From NCBI GenBank assembly GCA_003313425.1, contig NHZP01000023.1, positions 558,001-622,000 of the forward strand: a DNA stretch of 64,000 nucleotides, given 5' to 3'. The stretch's first letter is position 1; each line of letters opens with the position of its first letter. The notes under the pieces are model-generated. The model was not told the DNA's origin and made no database searches. It saw nothing but the letters and a program-made list of their open reading frames with translations. Shown here one piece after another: positions 31,206-44,331 of this stretch. The position numbers were made by a program, and so were the translations under genes. This DNA is from Pseudopyrenochaeta lycopersici (lineage: Eukaryota > Ascomycota > Dothideomycetes > Pleosporales > Pseudopyrenochaetaceae).

Positions 31206-33920
31206 ATGAGGCCACGATTACAGCGGCTTGTGCCGCTCTTCTTTGGTACGTCCAATTGAGAAAAGCTGGAGTAGTTTCCTGACTGACTGTTGGACTGTCA
31301 GTTGCCCTCTCGCTATTTATTTCCTTATCTTCAGCGCAAGCCCGCGCCAACGAGCGAGCGCATGTGCAACAGAAACCACTGCGGACATCCTCCAACAACT
31401 GGGGAGCGACTGAGCGAGATGGGGAACCAACCTGGAAGTCAAGATGGGGAAATACCGAGGGAGATGTGAACATGCATCAAGGCGTATTGGCATTTGACGA
31501 GGCCATGTCACTCCTCCACAAGATCAGACCAGCAACAGCACCATGGTGGAACTTCGACCGGAAGTCTGGAGTGCTCGGCGCGAGCGCATACTATGCGAAA
31601 GAGATCTTCTTTCTCCTCTTCATGAACGGACCGCCACCGCAAGAGCTACTGACGACCAATCCATCACCAAGGAAGCTGGGTCAACCGCTTACACAAGCTG
31701 TCAGGCGCCTAGAAGAAGCCGCAATGCAGAAGAACCCCGATGCCCTTTTCACCCTCGCCGAGATGAATTTCTACGGCAACTATACACACCCGCGCAACTA
31801 CTCCGAAGCATTTCGAAGATATCACGAGCTCGCCATGTTGAACGGCAATGCCTCGGCGCAATATATGGTTGGATTCATGTATGCTACTGGCATTGGTGGT
31901 GCTGTGAAGCATGACCAAGCAAAAGCAATGTTATACTATACACTTGGAGCAGAAGGTGGAGATGTTCGTTCAGAAATGGCCGTGGCGTATCGACACTCGG
32001 CTGGTATCTCTGCGCCGCGCAACTGCGAAAGAGCTGTGCATTTCTACCAAGAGGCAGCAAAGAAGGCCATTGCGTACATGCGATCTGGACCACCAGGTGG
32101 GCACTCGATGCCGAGAGAATCATTCCGAATAGCGGACGAAGAAGGTGGCGTGTATGGTGAAGGCGCCAGTGCCAGCAGCTCGGGACAGAATGCCAAAGTA
32201 GGCAGCGTCCACTCTGATGCGTTTTCCTCGCTAGACGATGTAGTCGAGTACATGGACCTTCAAGCTAGAAAAGGCGATGCGAGGGCCAGCTTCAATCTTG
32301 CCAAGCTGAATTATGATGGTGCTCGATCCTCGAAACGTGATCTTCCGGCAGCGAAAAAACGCTTCCTGGAACTTGCTCGCATGTACTGGAATAAAGATGG
32401 GAAGACAAGAACCAATGTCACACCTACAACGGAAAAATTGGCATCCAAGGCTGCCGGTTACCTTGGTCGTATGTTTCTCCGCGGCGAAGGCATGCCACAA
32501 AGCTTCGATATTGCAAAGACGTGGTTCAAGCGCGGCATCGAACTTGGAGACGCATTGTCACAGTACTCGTTGGGCATCATGTATCTGAGAGGACTCGGCG
32601 TACCGCATGATCCTGTCAAGGCTGCCGAACTCTTTGGAGCGGCCGCGGACCAGGATTTGGCTGTTGCACAAGTCAGACTCGGAGCTTTATTCCTCGATCA
32701 AGGTGATGTTTCTGTTGCCATCAAATACTTTGAGCTTGCGGCTAGGCATGGGCATCTCGAAGCATACTTTTACCTTGCCGAGCTCACGCACAACGGTGTC
32801 GGTCGTGACAAGTCTTGTTCAGTTGCAGCCGCATACTACAAGATTGTGGCAGAGAAGGCCGAGCTGATATCAACATCCTTTCCTGAAGCGAATGATGCAT
32901 ATGCAAATGGCGATCTCGAAAAGGCACTCGTTAGCTACATGATGGCAGCAGAGCAGGGATTTGAAGTTGGGCAAGCAAACGTGGCATACCTGCTCGACCA
33001 AGTGAAGCCTCGCTTTACCATTGCTCATTTGATCCCATTCATGAAGAAAAAGGCATCTCTAACTGGCGACGCTGTGCTTGCATTGATCTACTGGACACGC
33101 TCTGCCGAACAGAAGAATGTGGACTCGATGGTCAAGATGGGCGACTACTATCTCCATGGATTCGGAACATCTGCTGACCGGGAAAAGGCAGCAGCTTGCT
33201 ACCAGGCAGCAGCCGACACCATGCAAAGTGCACAGGCCATGTGGAATTTGGGCTGGATGCATGAGAATGGGATCGGGATCGATCAGGATTTCCATCTTGC
33301 TAAACGTCACTACGACCTTGCCCTAGAAACAAATCCTCGCGAGGCTTATCTGCCAGTCGTGCTAGCACTGTACAAGTTGCGTTTCCGATCTTGGTGGAAC
33401 ACTGTTACGAACGGCAACGTGAAGTCTATCCAAGAAGAGCCAGGTAAACCGCTTGCCCATCTATTTTCCCTTTCCCGCTCATACATTATGCTAATGCATC
33501 ATAGTTGTTAAAAAGGAATGGACCCTTTCCGAGTGGCTAAGCGCATTTCTTGAAGCCGAGCTCGCTGGCTGGGATGACTACGAGCCAGACGACTACGAGG
33601 ATACGCAAGTTACTGGTGACGATTACTATGGCGATGGCTATCATGGCGATGATATCGACTCGGATATTCTTGAGTCGCTCATTATTCTCGCTCTATCAGG
33701 CGCCCTAGCCTTCTTACTTTACTACCGAGCACAACGACAGCGGCGGCAAGAAGAGGAACGCAGGCGACAGCAGCAGCAATTAAATGAAGAGCAAGCGGCG
33801 GGAGGATTTGATGAGGCGCAAGCGCAAGCACAGCAACCTCCGCCGCAAGACAGGGGGCTATTTCCAAATCAGAACGACCCAGATTTTTTGAATTGGGTTG
33901 CTGGTGGAATAGGGCACTAG
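31206..33920 (+). CDS. HRD3: Hrd3/SEL1L-type ERAD ubiquitin-ligase subunit with Sel1 repeats
   Basis: The exons are 31206-31245, 31302-33443 and 33505-33920 (introns of 56 and 61 bp), giving 865 residues. The N-terminal signal peptide is split by the first intron (LVPLFFVALSLFISLSSAQA). Sel1-like repeats run through residues about 125-700: SAQYMVGFMYATGIGG, AAGYLGRMFLRGEGMPQSFD, SQYSLGIMYLRGLGVPHD, AMWNLGWMHENGIGIDQDFH. A very acidic stretch (DDYEPDDYEDT) precedes one transmembrane helix (LESLIILALSGALAFLLYY) and a Gln/Arg-rich cytosolic tail. This is the layout of Hrd3/SEL1L, which stabilises the Hrd1 RING ligase in the ER membrane and receives misfolded glycoproteins for retrotranslocation. 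The start was chosen because only it supplies the signal peptide in frame. Confidence 0.93.
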
Positions 33921-36900
33921 TCGGTTCTATTAGTTTGCATGCATGAATTGGCGTTGATATGGCACTAATGAAAGGCTCAGGAACCTAGATGACATGGAAG
34001 GTTAAGGGAAGGGATACCAACTGTATGCCCATCTATAACTGTATAAATGACCTCTTATCATAACCATGCAGGAGATAATGTTTGCATGACTCTATTATTG
34101 AATCTCGCCCGGGCGATTCTGCTGTAGTAATAGAAAATTATTTCGGCTGCTGCACAACGACTCTTTATCTTGGCTATCTCCTTACGGTTCCATCATGAAT
34201 ACGAAAGAGGGCGATCACTTTTCATGACTAACATCATGGCACGGATCGGGTCACGCAAAGCGGAGATGATCCTGTCACTCCTGTGGATAGTCCTAAAGAC
34301 TCATTGCGCCCTCTTTTACACCATCCAGATCCCCATCATCAAGACTGCGAACGAATGTACAACAAATATTGGGCTTAACTTTGCGCTGTACAAGAAGGTA
34401 AAATTCAGGGACTGCCATAATGGTCCACAGACAATAAACTATCACCAGATGCAGGGATCGCCCCATGAACGCAAACGACGGGTGCTTTCGTGGACAATAA
34501 ATCGTACTATTTGGTTTGCAATGACGCAAGACTGGAAGAAAACTACCATCGGTGAAGCACCGTAAGGCACCTCCTAGACCTCTCTATCATACTATCAAAG
34601 TTCTTACCAAACACATTCAAGCTCAGCGACATCTCGATCTTATTCTAATCCAATCCGCTGCAACAGGCATGTTTTAAGAACTGTTTGGCGTTCAAAAACC
34701 GGGCTATCAGGGCCAACCTGTTATTGCTAATCAACATTGGCGATGCCTGGGGTTGTAAAAGAACACAGCATTGGGACAATGATAGCAAACGCAAGATGTC
34801 TGTTATGACCGGCTGCACCTTTCGTTATAGTAAACATATCCTGCTTCTGCTTGCAGTGGGGCGCTTTTGGCGGCGGTTTACGAAGGACCCTAAAAAGATG
34901 CAACTATTCCTATCATGAACTTGATAACCGCACGGTCATTCCTATCCTCATCCATTTTGGTACATTGAAGGCCCCTTGAAAGGCAAAATTCTTATCAATA
35001 TATCGCTCTTCTTTCTCGCCCTCACGCTTTGACCAATACAGCCCGATGCGACGACGTGCTCGTCATCCGGGTCAATGTCTTGATAGCCTTTCGGCAGTTT
35101 TTTCCGAACAAATGCAGGGTTCGAATAAGGAGCTACAAATGTATTCAGGCAGGCGCTAGTGGCAATACTGCCAGTATGTGCCCGAAGCGGGAGTCTACCA
35201 AACGCAATTTCCATTTATCGACTCAAGCCGATCAGAGAACGGTATATCTAACCCTATGGTCATATTCTGCTCAGACTTTCTCGACCAAGTTCCCGTTTTC
35301 ATTTCCGTAATTAGAATTCTTTATCAGCGTCTAGGGGAAAATGCCGCATACATTTCGTTAAGCCTGGTCTTTATGATATTTAGTGGTTTGATGGTGGCGA
35401 CCTCTGGAGATTTTCAACCTGTCTCGAAGGCAGGTTTAACGAAAAGGAGCCTCACTGGGCCCTGAAACTAATTATAGAGTTGCTCATATGACGATGAATC
35501 TCCGGCGGCAGTGGGCAATGAAGGAAGAGGATTGAGGGTCTTCAAATTCTAGTCCAGCGTGTGGATATGCTTATGCTATATTACGCAATACTATTCCCTA
35601 TTTTCACGTTCCTCTGGTAGCAGGATGATATTTTTATATTCGGGAGCGCATCCTGTCGTCTTTGGCCTGCCATACTGACTCTGCCTTATCACACCTCGCA
35701 ACCACATTCTTAGGGGCTTAACATAGTAGCTTTATCCGCCGTCTCAAGGCAGATTGCTCTTTACTTTTGAATAGTTTCCCGGAGTCTATGATTATCAATC
35801 ATAATTAACAATTCATTTCTTGCCGTGCTCAAATTCAGCTCAGGGTACACTATAAGTAATCCTATTTTGTATTGGATTCTTCCAGCTCGTCTGGACAAAG
35901 TAAAGTGGGTGGCGTACGCAAATATGATGAGGTGCTTGCAGGCGCTGCCGCAACTTGCCATGCTACTTCAAAGAGCTCAAAATGATGGCTCTGTCGAATC
36001 ATCTGACACATTCGACCTACCTGAGGCCAGATAAACTTTTACTCTTAACTTAACCTTTGGGAAGTATCATCGCGCATTATATGTTATTCGTCTACCCTTA
36101 GACTTGCCTCATTTTAAAAGTAAATGTTCGGCTGTTCGCAGTCTGCTCATTGATCTGTCAGATATAAAGAGTCCGCTATCCATCGTACTATGACCGCCTT
36201 GCCCCCAGTGGCCTAAGCCCTTTGAACAGCCCTGGTCTATCTCAATCAGTAGCAGCTGTCCTAGAATATCTAACATCTCTGGCCAAAAGACAGTGCTTTG
36301 ATGCGACTATCAGCCACGTACTCGTCTCCAATTTCTTGAAGGGAGTTCCTTGAGGGTAAAATGTGAACTGCGGCGAATTGGTACAATCAATGCTGCCATG
36401 GGTAACAACTATTTTGACTGTGCCAAGATTCCGTGCTTCTTGCTATGTTTTGGGAGTGGATATTTGGCTTTGATATCAGCCATAAGCTGTCTTCCTTGGT
36501 CAGCTTTCCTTGGAAGCTCCTGAACAATTTCTTGAAAGCTCATACATGTCTCCAAAGATTTGCCTCCATTCAAGCCGGTTATATTATTCAAGTTAAATGG
36601 TATAATCATGACAAAGGCGCCTTCGGTAAACGCAAGTCACGGTGTGCTATTGAACCGTGGAACACTTGCTCATTCCTTGAACCTGTGTCACTGTTGACCA
36701 TATAACTCTTTCGGCGTTGGAAACTGTTAACGTGTCAGCACCCAGTCAAATAGTGATGAGTTTACGGAATTATTCCGACTTGGCTGTGTCCCCATACCAT
36801 ACACCCCAGCGCAAGTCCGCTCTGAGCCCATGTGGCCCTATCAAATATCATAAAACTGCTAAGTATATAATGCTCTCAGCTCGCTCGAGCGTCCATCAAT

Positions 36901-37212
36901 CTCAATTGGATTACAGCAAAAATTCGCAAGGTTTGCATCTTCAAGTCTCCAATTATCCCAAGTCATAATTGCTATTCCATGGTTACAGGTATTGTAAATG
37001 CTGCTGAATTGCACTTAACTGTCCAAGATCAGCAGAAGACTAGGGAGGTGTATCTAGGAAAGCTAGAACTGAAAACATATTTTGTCTTTAGTGTGTCTAT
37101 TCCATGAATCGAGCTTGCGAGGCGAAGGGCTGTGTTGAGAAGAGACGTATTCTCGCTCATCCACGGAAGTCTAGATCTAGTGGAGTATGGTACAGTACTT
37201 CTAGGCACGCAT
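33921..37212. other. 3.3-kb gene-poor stretch
   Basis: This is the convergent 3' region of HRD3 (+) and MCR1 (-). Many frames of 60-130 codons lie on both strands, none with a recognisable family motif. GC is lower than in the neighbouring genes but far above the repeat island. No terminal repeats, TSDs or tRNA were found. It could hold old transposon or gene relics beyond recognition. Confidence 0.4.
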
Positions 37213-38358
37213 CTAGAACTTGTATACTTGATCCTTGCTATATCCCAGCTCCTTCAGGTATCCGTCAAGCTCGCCTTGATCCGTGGGGCTCTTCTTGCCG
37301 CCGCTGATTGCTTTGTACATTCCTGGAGGCCCGCAGACAAAGATCTTAATCTTCTCGCCCTCCTTTGGCTCCGGCAGGACAGTCTTCAGTAGCTCCTTGG
37401 TGACATGGCCCTTGCCGCCCTGCCACTGCTCCGGTGGGTTGTCCAAGACGTAGAAAGCCCTGAATCTTTGCGGATATGTGTTCTCCAGGTGTTCCCACTC
37501 CTTCTTCAACAAAATATCCGCCTCAGTGAGGTTGCCAAAGATGAGGGTGACTTTTGTCTTGTCTTCGGGGTTCTTGAAAATGGCCCTGGCCGTCTGCCAC
37601 ATTGGGGTGATGCCGGTGCCGCCGGCGATCAAGGCAATGTGCTCGTGCTTGTTCGGCGACCACTGGTACTTGGGGATGGGGCCCTTGATGTCCAGACGCT
37701 GGCCAGGCTCCATGTCGTGCATGTGGGTGGACATGGGCCCGTCGGGGTACTTCTTGATGATGAAGTCAACGGAGCCCTTCTGGTCGACGTCGCTGATGGG
37801 CGTGTATGGTCGGATGACGGGCTTCTGCATTTCAGGGCCCTTGTACTTGGTGATGACGGCGGCTGCCCATGTCAGCACTTGCACCAGTTCATGGCATTTG
37901 TTCCAGCTCACACGCGACGGGCAAGCCGCTCTCCATATCCTCCTCGGGCAGCTTGAAGGTCAGCTTCTTGGTGTTGTGGTTGACAATCTCCGACTTCTCC
38001 AGCAGCAGCGACACAAAGCCCTGCTCGCCGCCGGTGAAGGCCTTCTTCGCAGCACCCGTCGACGCGGGGATTTTGTTAGCCTCTGCTGAGGGTGGCGCGC
38101 TGCCCTTCTGCCCTGATGGCGTGTCTCCACCCCTCAGGTACAGGTAGGCACCAGCAAGGCCGGCGGCGCCAATGCCCGTGTAGAGGACGCCGTTGCTGCC
38201 GCCGCTCTTGGGGGCTTCGGAAGCGTATCGGCGGACCTGCTGCGCAATGGTGAGTATACCGCGAGGTGCCGCGGATCTGTAATGCCGCCGTCTTCGCGCA
38301 AACCCGCACTTACCTGATGCAGCGTCCTTGCCGGGCGCATAACCTGTCTGGCAAACAT
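37213..38358 (-). CDS. MCR1: NADH-cytochrome b5 reductase, mitochondrial (Mcr1 type)
   Basis: The minus-strand exons are 38314-38358, 37912-38239 and 37213-37862 (introns of 74 and 49 bp), giving 340 residues. The N-terminus ([15 protein letters not shown], then QVRRYA) is an amphipathic mitochondrial presequence. A hydrophobic anchor follows ([20 protein letters not shown]). The FAD-binding motif RPYTPISD, the GPIPKYQW segment, the NADH-binding [10 protein letters not shown] and the C-terminal [12 protein letters not shown] are all present. The enzyme passes electrons from NADH to cytochrome b5 or, in yeast, reduces the ascorbyl radical and supports ergosterol synthesis. It is located in the mitochondrial outer membrane and intermembrane space. 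The third exon join was fixed by the conserved [15 protein letters not shown]. Confidence 0.93.
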
Positions 38359-40177
38359 GGCGGGACGAATTGGTTCGAACGGAGAAGAGTAATGGGATTC
38401 CAAGTCGTGGGGCGGGAGAAAGGCGCCTTGTCCGTGTGCTGGGTGCTTGCGCGCTGAGCTTTGAGCTTTGAGCTCCAGGGACGCTAGCCGCTAAGAAAAC
38501 GTCATCGCTCTCTCGTCTCTGACATCCGACTCAAATGTCTGGCAGCATGGCAACTCGCACTTCTACATCTCACACTTGCACATCGCACAACCTTGAAAAT
38601 TGTCCAATAGGGGACCGTCATTAAGAGGCTAAAGCTATATACTACCAACCTGTTCCGTGTACATTGAGCCACAGGAGCAATTCGCCCAAACGATAACGCG
38701 AACATCAACTGTGGTTTCATGAAAGCGTCTTGCCCGTGTGCGCCCTTGCGCCGATACACTCACCACAGGTCGCCAACCCCCATCATACAACCGCACAACA
38801 AGTACGCGGCCGTAGAGAAGCCAATCGGCAATTGGTAGTTGAACGCCAAGATTGGAAATGAACGTAGCCAAACGGGTTACTGTCGTCGTGTTTGGTAGAG
38901 AATGTCGTTTGATACTAGTGAAGTGAAGGGGAAATCTGGCGGGAGGAATTAGTTGATGGCATTCAGTATTGGCCAAGAGTGAAACGTTGGGAACGAGCTG
39001 ACAAGACGTATGGATGCACTTCTACTCAAAGCCTCCTGCTAGCTTAGCTTGCCAGGCTCACCTTTCGCTCCCCGGATGTTGGAGGACTGGAGGGGAGTTT
39101 CCTCCGCATCCACGTTTACGGAGACCGCCCAAAGGCAGATGGTGTGCGCCTGCGTTGATGACGCTATTTGGACTTCTTCTCATCTCACAGCTTAAGGCAT
39201 GAATGGACACGATCTAGAAATCTATCCTACTAATCCGCTAGTCAGGACAGTCTGAAGATTGACGAGTACCATGCGTCCAATCTTGGACGAAATGCGATTA
39301 CGTGTCTCAAAGTATATCCCCGTCATTCCTTCCGTTACCACATCTTGAAACACACTAGAATCATGTCATCCGCACTGACAACGATTTCTACATTGTCACC
39401 CTTGCTGGCCATTTGGAACCAGTATTACTTTTATCCAAAGTGCTGTAAAACCGCAAATTCGTAGCCACTACCAACTGCAGAATTGCGAACTGCAATATAT
39501 TGTCTACGTCATGCATCGCGGGAATCGGCACCGGCTATAACGGTTTGATGTGCCTCTACCGTGCTTGTCAGTGATGCTTGTACCTCCTCGTCGTGGGGGC
39601 CTGAAAATCCTTCCACCTGGGAAGAGAATCCTCTGGACAGGGATGCCAGCTAGGCTGCATGGAAAGTGTATGTCAGCGGTCGAAACTATTGTTCGACATA
39701 GCTTGAGCATGGCACAATAACACAGTGTGAATTTGGTAGCGGCTTTATGTGCTGCGAGATTTTTGAAGATGCATTAAGTAATTTTTTTTTAAAGGCAGGA
39801 ATACTTTCGCTAAGAATTGTGCTCTAACACGCTCTGTGCGAAGACGCGTCTTGACTTCCCCCCATCACTACTTTGACACAAACAACAGTGCGGAGTAGAA
39901 AGAAAGCGTCTTGGCGAAGAGAGAATTCTAAATTTGTTGATTAACTACTAGCTTAATTTAGAATATCTATGTACATGATGTCGTGTGCCTCTAAGCCTTG
40001 AAAGAATGCCCAGGTGCTGCATGCTCCTATATAACTCCGTGAAATGCGAGATGGTGTGTGGTATACGCGGTTGTAAAGAACAAAGGAAATCGTAAAGCCT
40101 GAAAATGCAAGGATCCTAATTCCAGCATGGAGCTTCTCTTCTGTCTCCAGCTCTTCCCCCAACTTTCCTATGCCTGC
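38359..40177. other. Intergenic, no gene recognised
   Basis: This lies between the MCR1 start and the stop of the acyltransferase gene, both on the minus strand, so it holds the MCR1 promoter. Short frames only. A run of nine T's near 39782 is the only low-complexity feature. Confidence 0.5.
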
Positions 40178-41703
40178 TTAGGCCATACTGGCCACTCCAT
40201 GTTTCTCGTCTTCGTCTTTTTCAAACATTGTGTCTTCGAGCCACTTAGTAGCTTTCGCACATTGCGAGTCGACGTATGTAGTCCACAGATGTGCGATTGT
40301 GTACTCAACTACGAAGAATGCCGGGATTGCGATGGCCCAAACAAACCAATTTGAAGACCTTGGAATGTAGTGCTGGATAGCGTCCCCCTCACCACTCTCT
40401 GGTTCTTCAACGAAGTATGGCTTGGTGCTCCACCCATAAATCAATCGCACGAGGCCGACCTTGATGACGGTTCCGTGGGTCAGATACACGGCAAAGCTGT
40501 TCCGACCAACCCACATAAAGAGTTTGTTTGAGAAGATATTTTGTAGGGTCGGTGACAGCCAGATGCCGGTGACCATCAGGTCCCAACCGATGGCAGTAAA
40601 ACGCTTTGGATAGCTTGCCGCTCCCTTGGGGATGATCCAGTCTCCAACATTTTTGAGCTGAACGGACCAGGTAGCCCATTCCCAATGCTCTCCAGGATAG
40701 CAAGCTACATACCAACCGAGGATAATAAGTAAAATTGTCGCCACCCGTCGAGCTTTGACACGGCTGTTGACAAAATCACGAAAGGTTTTTTCGGATCCAA
40801 TGTCGCAAAGGATAACACCCCAGAGAAACTGGCACTCAAAGGTTTCTGCAAAATTAATTAGTCACGTAAGCCGCCTAATGAGACACATATGATGCATACC
40901 CTTCTCGGGACTGGTACGCATCCAAAACCAGCAGAACAAGACCAGGCAGGTGAATAGGCGCATCCGGAACTTCATGAATACCGTGGCAAAAAGGAGTACA
41001 TATATGAGAAAGGCGCCTTGCAACAAGGGGAGGAGTGCCCATTGATGGTCATCGTACTCATTGTTGGCGCCAGACCAGGACTTTTGGAAATTCTTGATCA
41101 GCCGGGGAAATTCTGTGTCAAGACCACCAATGTTGGTTGGGACGGAACGTCGCAGCCAGTGAGAGTCGCTTCGGTGAGCAATCTCGAAAGCTCCAATCTG
41201 GGCAAAAGCCCATGCGATGACCAGAGCGATAGTCGCCGGCATGATAAGTCGGGGGGGCCGTCGGAAGGCTGACTTGCCGAGGGTTTCCAATGCGGCTGGG
41301 ACATTTCCAGATTTTGCCTGGCGGAGCGGTTTGATAGCGCATACGTATCCGGTGAGAAATGCAAACATGGTGACTCCGATACGGCCTTGCCATGGTAGTC
41401 GTAGAAATGGCAGTTGAAGAAGCTGAGGTGCTGCATTCTCGTTATCGCGCGGCGACCATAGGCTGTAGTCCCACGCCCGGCAAAGATGTGTAACGACAAC
41501 CCAGAACGAAGCCACTCCTCGAACGCCCTGCAAAGGTAAGTAGACGATAGAGACGTTGTGCCTAGAAAACATACCTCTACCCATGTGACATTCTGGCGGT
41601 TGTTAGAGGCCATCCTGCCTGGAGGAGAGTCGGATTCTCTGGAGGAAAATCCGGCGATTGTGGCGCGTGCAAGGGACAACGGAGCTTTCATAAAAAACGA
41701 CAT
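40178..41703 (-). CDS. Acyltransferase-3 family integral membrane protein
   Basis: The minus-strand exons are 41575-41703, 40900-41527 and 40178-40845 (introns of 47 and 54 bp), giving about 474 residues. The second exon starts with GVRGVASFWVVVTHLCRAWD, the family's R-G-x-A-x-x-V-x-x-x-H motif near the first membrane helix. About ten hydrophobic helices follow, for example GRIGVTMFAFLTGYVCAI, RLIMPATIALVIAWAFAQIG, ATILLIILGWYVACYP and NWFVWAIAIPAFFVVEYTIA. LFMWVGRNSFAVYLTHGTVI resembles the second conserved block. Members O-acylate sugars or lipids at the membrane. The fungal substrates are mostly unknown. The start is uncertain: in-frame ATGs also exist at 41691 and at 41811 upstream. Confidence 0.8.
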
Positions 41704-42892
41704 ATGCATACAGACGGATGAGCAGCTAGCGATGGGAAACACGAAACTCTCAAAGGATATATAGCCGCGCTGGAGATACCAGGAGATCAAAACAAGTGGA
41801 AGAAGGAGCACCGGTGGCAGCTACAGAGCTGCATTGGTGAGCTGGTTCAGACCAAGAAGGAGGTTAAGTGCTCGTCACCAGGGCACGCAAGCAAGTTCCC
41901 CCATGCAAAGACGGGTAGTCGGATAGGCTGCTTGGCACGATAGAGATCTGTCAGGAGGGACAGGACGGTTTGAGCTTGTCTAATTGGCCCAGGGCTCTGA
42001 AGGGGGCAGCGAGCGCCGAGTCTGTAGGGGTGGCCGCGTAACATTTCTCGGCGCTGGGATGAACAATGTCGAACAATCCCCACCCGTTTCATGAGCACAG
42101 TGTCTTGGCAGCGAATGCGCAACGACGTTGGCCTGGCCGGCGGTAATGAAGACTGGGGCGCGGCAGCCGGCACCGTGAGTGTGAGGCAGAGGCTATTAAG
42201 AGTATGTTGGCAGACTTGAGACTGATGATAGCGATCGACAGCCTTTGCGCGCCTGACAGACACATGTACATAATAGGAGCTGCAGGCAAGAAGTAGAAGT
42301 GTGGCGCGAACCAAGGCGGCTCAGTATCAGCGATCTGAATGCGGATAGCTTTCACCCTGCGATTCGCTCGGCTCGAGACAGTGGGAGCCACAGAGCGCCT
42401 CTGACGCGGCTGATGTGTGCCGGGGCTGCATGGCCGGCGAACTTTTTAGATGAAAGGCTTTCAGACCCGTTGGGGAATCCCTAGGAACGCGCAATCTGTG
42501 GAGCGTCAGAAACTTGTGCTGGCCTTGCGTAACGACAAACGCGTTGAGCCGCACGCAATAATAGGAGTCGGGCAACAAGGATAGGCATTGCCAGATGAGG
42601 CTCTGCAAGCGACGCACGCCAATGCCGACCGAGTCTCGATATCCGGACGCCGGCACCATCCTAGCGCCACGAGCCACATGAAGGTTCTGCCAACATCCAA
42701 ACCAAGGCAATTTTGAGAATGCCATCCGTCATGCTGCAGTGTCGCGTGGTCTGTTTTTGTTAGGCTTAGGCGAGTGCAGATAAGATGCACACACACGATT
42801 GCCGGCACATCACAGGGAAGATAAGACGTGATGTCATTCCAGAACAACTGAAGTACGATTCTCGGCCTTCTTTTCCGTTTTGGCCAACCCCA
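41704..42892. other. Intergenic, promoter side of the acyltransferase gene
   Basis: No gene recognised. Overlapping minus-strand frames of 100-155 codons around 41850-42850 share no known motif and show no consistent splicing. Confidence 0.5.
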
Positions 42893-44086
42893 TCAATGAT
42901 TCTTTTCTACAATCTCCTTGGCAAACGCCGCAAAATCTCGTCGCTCGTCTACCTTTTCCCACAAATTGGGCTGTGTAAACACAGCCAGTGTGTTTCTCGC
43001 GACCTTGCCACCACTGCCCGGCCCGGCGCCCCTCACGAAGTGTGGCACAGCTTTGAATTTGCCTTTGGTGATGATCTCGAGAGCCTCACCCGTCTGGAAC
43101 CCAAGGCAGTCGCGTGGGATGCCGACTTTTGTGACTACGCCCGTTCGCGAGTGGATATAAAGCCCTGCCTTAGGATCAGGCGACCGGTCAAGCTCTTTGA
43201 GTGGTGCGAAGGCTGATCCAGACTGTGGAATGTGGGCGGCCTCGTCGACAAACATTGCAGAAGTCAGGCCTGTCAGGCAGCCGTGATCGAGATGAGTGGC
43301 ACACCAATCGTCTTCGTCGCCGTTAGACCCGCTAGCGGTCTGGTTGTTTGATTCTGGGCTTGGAAAGTAATGTAGCAGTCTGGCCTTGGTTGTCACACTT
43401 GACTTGACTACATGTTCCAGATATCCCTTGTGATAGCCGTCAATGTTGGCTTCGGCGTACTTATCACAGGCTCGAGCGACCAGTGCAGCAATGTCAATGA
43501 TGAGGGTGCACAGCTCACGAAAAGTCTCTTGGAAGCCTGGCAGAAGATGCTCGGATGGCCAGACATTGGGTGCCGTGTACTCTGGGAAGGATGGGTACTG
43601 TTCAGCCACAGCCTTTTGCTGTTCTTCGAATCCACTTGCGCAGTTCACGTAGTAGGAGCCTTTGAGGGTGTCATATCGGCCGTCTTTGAGCGTTTCCTTG
43701 CCGCACGACCATCCCACAAGCCATTTTGATGCTGGGGATTCGAGTTTCTCTACCGGGGCTGTCAGTCTTGGATTCTGCACGCCTGGAGGGCCACTGTTCT
43801 ACACTGACCCAGCTCTGCTTGTGGTAGATTGCCAAGGGCAGAGGAGTAGGACAGCAGCTTCTGTCGGAGTTGATGGAATCTTGGCGGGAGGTCTTTTACC
43901 ACAATGATGCCGAGGCTGGCAGGGCCGAATGCAGCCTCGAGCAGAGAAAAGTCGACATTGTCTAGCAACGATCAGAAGGCAATCACTCGACTTTGCTTGC
44001 ACAAGCTGACGCTGCCACTACTCACTGCTCCTCAGATCGTCTAAGCCGACGGTGACGGCGGTCTGGTTGACTGTGCTGTTGGCCAT
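42893..44086 (-). CDS. 2-oxoglutarate/Fe(II)-dependent oxygenase-like protein (isopenicillin-N-synthase fold)
   Basis: The minus-strand exons are 44026-44086, 43809-43961 and 42893-43758 (introns of 64 and 50 bp), giving 359 residues. The N-terminal half has the non-haem dioxygenase layout (FGPASLGIIVVKDLPPRFHQ). The likely metal ligands are H and D in ATHLDHG (about residue 231) and the later His in KAVPHFVRG. RNTLAVFTQP supplies the R-x-T/S that binds 2-oxoglutarate. Spacing fits the family. Such enzymes hydroxylate or desaturate small molecules; the substrate is unknown. It is divergent from FRG1 with 245 bp between the start codons. Confidence 0.8.
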
Positions 44087-44331
44087 GTTAGTCTCTCGGT
44101 GCAGAGGGTTCAGAAGCACTGGGGTAAAAGCACAGTCGCTACAGGGCCAGCATTGCTACTTTTATTTCACGCGTGAAGCGAGCGCAACGACGGTCGAACT
44201 GTGGTTGACCTGGATGGCACCTGCCTGATGCGAGGGGCCGCGGCAAGCTCCGACGGCGGCGCGGCTCGTCCTGACGTCGAGTGCCGACGCGCTGCCAACG
44301 ACCACCCAGGGAAGGAGCCACTGCCATTGCG

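Noticed and set aside
28819..33920. Functional operon or cluster linking the MFS transporter and HRD3
   Set aside because: The genes are divergent, from unrelated pathways, and no biosynthetic core enzyme is near.
34170..34565. 131-codon plus-strand frame downstream of HRD3
   Set aside because: Composition and residue pattern look random and no motif is visible. An opposite frame overlaps it.
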